Shown piece after piece: positions 60,519 to 64,000 of a stretch of 64,000 bases of DNA; positions within the stretch are counted from its first letter, which is position 1, and each line of letters starts with the position of its first letter. The notes under the pieces were generated by a model, which did no database searches, was not told the origin of the DNA, and worked only from the letters and a program-made list of their open reading frames with translations. The DNA is taken from the NCBI GenBank assembly GCA_020975725.1, contig QXJR01000019.1:248001-312000 (forward strand). The letters are read 5' to 3'. The position numbers were made by a program, and so were the translations under genes. Source of the DNA: Picocystis sp. L7. Taxonomy: Eukaryota > Chlorophyta > Picocystophyceae > Picocystales > Picocystaceae.

Positions 60519-61706
60519 GGCCTTCGCCGACGCGATCCCAGATGGAATGGAACAAAGCGAACCCAAGGCACGAACCAGGGAACTGCACCTGCCATTCCCC
60601 CACGCATCCATGCCACGATGCAAACCATCGAGAGAGGAGAATCAAGGCGTGGAAGATTGGGGATCCTCAAAGTGGTGAAGAGGATGGGAGGCGAATGCAC
60701 GACCGCGAAAAGGAAGCAACAAGCAATGCACCCCTTCACCGGCGAGCGGTGGGCACGGCGATGGCCATGCAAAGCCAACGCATCTCACGTGTGAAGGTGT
60801 CGATGGCGTTTTGCATCTAACAAAAACCATGCAGTGGATGGTGATCGAAACACGTGAGGCGAAAGCTGCGGTGGTGGTTGCATCCATGCCTCAAGGGATG
60901 GCAACAACTCCTCGATCCAAGGACGTTTAAGCCTACGGGTGTGTTGAGTCTATGTCGCCCTTCTCCTGTCCAATCTCTCAATGCGAAAGGATACAGACGC
61001 TAACTGGATGCCCTTGATCTCGTAGTGCGAATTCGTGCTTGTCCGTGAGCGCCGAAACCATCGGATCAAAATCCAATCTTCCTCGTTTTGGGGTCGTTTG
61101 GAAGTCCACAACTTTTGTCCAAACGGATCCTTCTATACCTTGTCCGCTTCAGACGGCAAGCCGTGTCATGGATGTGCTAGGACGCATCATGCGTGCTTTC
61201 TTCCAAGTAAGTGCTTGTGTGTGCGACATGCTTCGTATTCGTCCATAGAATCACCTCGTGGCTTTTGGGGGGCACACTCTTTCGTGGTTTTGGGACATGG
61301 ACTGCAACCACTCCTTCCTTTACACGGTGTTTGTCTTCGGCCTTGCAATGCTTGGGTTGGGTGCATCCACCGATGCATCGCGTTCGAGGCGTTCCCTTCC
61401 CTCGTGGCATCCACGGTCGGTTTCGACGCTCTTCATGGACGAAGTTGAAGAGCCCCATTCCGACCTCTGCACTTCTTCCATGTTCGACGCGTCTTCTCGG
61501 CACGGCCTTCTCTTGCTCGATTCGTCCGTGGCATCCTTCCCGCTCCTACTCCTGTCCCTGATGGACCGTACCCCCCACACCCCATTCTCCCCCACACGAT
61601 TGCTCATGCCTCCCCCAGGATGCTACAGCCTGGATGGGCCTGGTTGGAGCTGTGGTGAAACCGACCACTTTGGACGAAGGCAGCCAGACGTGCGCGCGCT
61701 TCAGGG
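60519..61706. other. divergent 5' intergenic region, no gene recognised
   Basis: About 1.19 kb between the DUF455 start (minus) and the PAP2 start (plus). Overlapping low-quality frames (61035-61448 plus, 61258-61806 plus, 61177-61503 minus) show no domain. The longest plus frame overlaps the PAP2 start in another phase. Confidence 0.4.
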
Positions 61707-62612
61707 ATGGATTCGACGGGAGCCAGCTCCTCGGACGCGATGGAATGCGGAGAAGGGAGGGAAAGGATGCTGCCACGCGTGGGTTCCATCAAAAACGTGT
61801 GGGTGAAGCGGTCGAGGAGGGCGAAGATCTCCCTCGTTCTCAACGTCGTGTTCTTGATCCTCCTTGTGGTGGGAACGGCCGTCTTCGAGATGTCGCTGAA
61901 GCCCAACCACCAGTACATCCCTGAAGCGTACAAGTGGAACCTCGCCTACCCAGTCAAAGACAACACCGTGCCGTCCTGGTCAGTGCCCCTCATCGCACTC
62001 CTGGGACCGTTCGCCTGTTTTTTTGGCTACTACGTGATGTACAAAGAGACCTGGAAGAACCTCATGCGAGAGACGTTCGCACTGATCAACGCCGTTTTCA
62101 TCACCACGTTCATCACCAGTGTGGCGAAAAACGTGGTCGGCAGGCCGAGGCCTGACTTTCTCGCCCGCTGCTTTCCCGACGGGGAGGAAAAATGGGAGGG
62201 CGGTTTAGAATACGGGCAAGCGCTGTGCACTACCACGAATGAACATGACTTCGACGATGTGTGGAGGTCGTTTCCGAGCGGACATTCCAGCTGGTCCTTC
62301 GCAGGCTTGGGATTCCTGTCGCTTTGGCTGCTCGGTAGAACCAAACCATACGATGGCAGAAGAGAGCCTTGGAAGGTCTGCCTCGTGCTCATTCCTTACT
62401 TCTTTGCAGCCCTCATCGGCCTTTCGAGGATCATTGATTACCGACACTTCTGGACGGACGTGTTTGGAGGGGCCATATTGGGTTCGGGAGTTGCAATTTT
62501 TGTCTACTCCGTATTCTACCGAAGTCCGTTCTGGATCTATGCAGGAGAGTTTAGAAGCACCAAAGATGTCGTCGGTTACCCAACGGCTGATCTGGAAGCT
62601 GGTGCTATATAG
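61707..62612 (+). CDS. PAP2-family lipid phosphate phosphatase (LPP-like)
   Basis: 301 residues; a second Met at residue 21 is an alternative start. Six TM segments. The three PAP2 signature motifs are intact: C1 KNVVGRPRP (141-149), C2 FPSGHSS (189-195) with the catalytic His193, and C3 SRIIDYRHFWTD (240-251) with His247. The extra WNLAYPVKDNTVPSW loop and the CFPDGEEKWEGG stretch between C1 and C2 match eukaryotic LPPs. It would dephosphorylate phosphatidic acid, lyso-PA or diacylglycerol pyrophosphate in an internal or plasma membrane. It is convergent with the BASS gene at a 56-bp gap. Confidence 0.94.
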   Translation: MDSTGASSSDAMECGEGRERMLPRVGSIKNVWVKRSRRAKISLVLNVVFLILLVVGTAVFEMSLKPNHQYIPEAYKWNLAYPVKDNTVPSWSVPLIALLGPFACFFGYYVMYKETWKNLMRETFALINAVFITTFITSVAKNVVGRPRPDFLARCFPDGEEKWEGGLEYGQALCTTTNEHDFDDVWRSFPSGHSSWSFAGLGFLSLWLLGRTKPYDGRREPWKVCLVLIPYFFAALIGLSRIIDYRHFWTDVFGGAILGSGVAIFVYSVFYRSPFWIYAGEFRSTKDVVGYPTADLEAGAI

Positions 62613-62668
62613 ATGGAAAAGTTGTGGCCAGATTTTGGATGGTACCATGGTCCGTGCTCAAATGTGCA

Positions 62669-63781
62669 TTATAAAACAGTGTGTGGAGTAATGCTCTTTG
62701 ACACAGGTTGCGTCCTCCATAGTCCTGCCAGCATGCTCCCCAACAGCGAATGTACACAAGCACTAACTGCACAAGGGGCAGCTGTAAGGGGATCTGCAAA
62801 GTGCAGTGTTGCGAGAATAGCCCCTAGTGCGGAGTTCTGCATTCCCACTTCAATTGATATTGTTCGAGCAGTTCTTCTTCCATAGCCACCCAACCTCGTC
62901 AGGGAGTACCCCAGCAAAAACCCACCTGCATGCAGAAAAGCAACGACACCGACCAAGGCTGGCCCTGCACTTAAGATGGAGGAGGCGTTTTGTCCAATCA
63001 CCGATCCACAACAAAGGGCAACAATAATGACAGCAATGAGAGGAGATATCTTGGATACCTTGGCAACGGTCCGTGGGGCAAAGGTGTTGAGCATGACTCC
63101 TAGCAAAACAGGGAGAAGGACCACCTTGAGGGTGGATACAAACAGTCCAAATCCATCCACTGGCACGAGAGTCCCTATGAGACCTGTGGTAAGGAATGGT
63201 GTAGCGAAGACTGCACTCGTAGTACTAGCAGCAGTCATGAGCACAGACAAAGGAACATCTGCATTGGCAAGGTAGCTAACAATATTGGAGGCCGTGCCTC
63301 CCGGGCAGCAGGACACAAGGATAAGGCCAGCCGCGTATGCTGAAGGCAATCCGATCACTCCTGTGGCAATTTTCGACGCAAGGAACCCCATCGTCGGCAT
63401 GACCGTGTATTGCAGCGTCAAACCGACCAACATAGCTTTCGGAACTTTCAGGACTTCTTGGAAGTCTTTCGCCTCCATCGTCAGTCCCATTCCTAGCATG
63501 GTGAAGGCGATCCCGTTCACCAGTAAATCGCCGCTGAACCAAGTGTACAGGTTGGGTCTCCATAGGGCGGAAACGGCTGCCGTTGCGACCCAAGCAGGAA
63601 ACAGCGTCGTCATGCCGTCGACGAACTCGACGAACTTCGTCTTCGAAGGCCCAACTCCGTCATGAGAAACTCCTCCACACCGCACCAGACGCACGTTCCC
63701 GACTCTGCACGACTTTTTGGAACTGAAGCCGGTCCTGGATCGGGGAGAAAGCGCACATCGCGCGCGCAGCGTCGTGGCCAT
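62669..63781 (-). CDS. plastid BASS (bile acid:sodium symporter) family transporter
   Basis: 370 residues. The first 45 residues (MATTLRARCALSPRSRTGFS and onward) form a chloroplast transit-like peptide. About nine to ten TM segments follow. Family features are NGIAFTMLGMGLTMEAKDF (first Na-site region), LVSCCPGGTASNIVSYLANADVPLSVLMT (crossover helix with E/G-G-T motif) and RTISIEVGMQNSALGAILA (second crossover). Plant BASS members carry pyruvate, 2-keto acids or glycolate across the plastid envelope with sodium; the member class cannot be fixed by eye. Confidence 0.94.
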   Translation of the reverse strand: MATTLRARCALSPRSRTGFSSKKSCRVGNVRLVRCGGVSHDGVGPSKTKFVEFVDGMTTLFPAWVATAAVSALWRPNLYTWFSGDLLVNGIAFTMLGMGLTMEAKDFQEVLKVPKAMLVGLTLQYTVMPTMGFLASKIATGVIGLPSAYAAGLILVSCCPGGTASNIVSYLANADVPLSVLMTAASTTSAVFATPFLTTGLIGTLVPVDGFGLFVSTLKVVLLPVLLGVMLNTFAPRTVAKVSKISPLIAVIIVALCCGSVIGQNASSILSAGPALVGVVAFLHAGGFLLGYSLTRLGGYGRRTARTISIEVGMQNSALGAILATLHFADPLTAAPCAVSACVHSLLGSMLAGLWRTQPVSKSITPHTVL

Positions 63782-64000
63782 CGCTCAGGTTTGCTGCCGC
63801 GTCCTTTCCGTAAACATCAGTAGGGTTTATGAAAAGGTCGTTGGCTTCAACCGTCGTTTTCTCCAAAACGAAGACTCGGGCGGGTTGGAGTTGGCAACCA
63901 TGGCCTTGAGGGAGGATGCACGGAGCTCTTCACGCCGTTCAATGAGGCAGGCCAATGACGAGGGAGAGAGGGAGATCACGGAGCACTGGATTTTGAGAAT
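63782..64000. other. right-edge sequence, no gene recognised
   Basis: About 220 bp upstream of the BASS gene. A plus-strand frame near 63900 continues to the window end but is too short to judge. Confidence 0.35.

Overview
This is nuclear DNA of a eukaryotic, photosynthetic, intron-poor alga, most likely of the green lineage. The pointers are: genes lying singly on both strands rather than in operons; long single-exon ORFs with chloroplast-transit-like N-termini; a plastid flavodiiron protein of the class that carries a C-terminal flavin-reductase domain; a PsbP-like lumen protein; a BASS-type plastid transporter; and typical eukaryotic genes (MPP10, NVL/RIX7, DRG GTPase, SFT2, TBC, profilin, cathepsin X). 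I cannot name the genus. Most genes have one exon, but I could read spliced structures directly in SFT2 (two introns), the DRG GTPase (one intron, apparently GC-AG) and MPP10 (one intron). These introns are 79-117 nt long and share a CTGAC branch-point-like sequence 20-37 nt before the acceptor.

Layout. 0-11 kb: WLM/zinc-finger repair protease, NAT9-like acetyltransferase, spliced SFT2, a plastid membrane protein with a tandem internal repeat, a TBC RabGAP, a TIM-barrel amidohydrolase, a cysteine-rich membrane protein and an amino-acid transporter. 11-24 kb: a 1391-residue acidic secretory protein with six spaced R-[RK]-L-L motifs, DRG GTPase, PsbP-domain protein, TMEM19/DUF92 membrane protein, thymidylate kinase and adenylosuccinate lyase. 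23.8-28.65 kb: a young Ty1/copia LTR retrotransposon on the minus strand with near-identical LTRs and an ATCCT target duplication. 29-41 kb: WD40 protein and SET methyltransferase sharing one CTAG as both stops, atypical SDR, ThDP enzyme, SAICAR synthetase, GT2 glycosyltransferase resembling B3GNTL1, a 47-bp minisatellite and profilin. 41-64 kb: coiled-coil protein, small protein with a PP1-docking-like motif, SVOP-like MFS transporter, alpha/beta hydrolase, DCC thioredoxin-like protein, MPP10, DusA-like synthase, flavodiiron protein, cathepsin X, NVL, DUF455 ferritin-like protein, PAP2 phosphatase and BASS transporter.

Themes. Two consecutive purine-synthesis enzymes (SAICAR synthetase and adenylosuccinate lyase) lie about 15 kb apart. 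Two ribosome-biogenesis factors (MPP10, NVL) and tRNA-modification candidates (DusA-like, B3GNTL1-like) occur in the right half. Several plastid redox or membrane proteins are interspersed. Many neighbours are convergent with gaps of only 35-150 bp, while divergent 5' regions are often 0.2-1.2 kb. Five 5' regions carry clusters of an AAG[A/G]T[A/C]TCGAT-like palindromic motif, which is the most striking non-coding signal I found.
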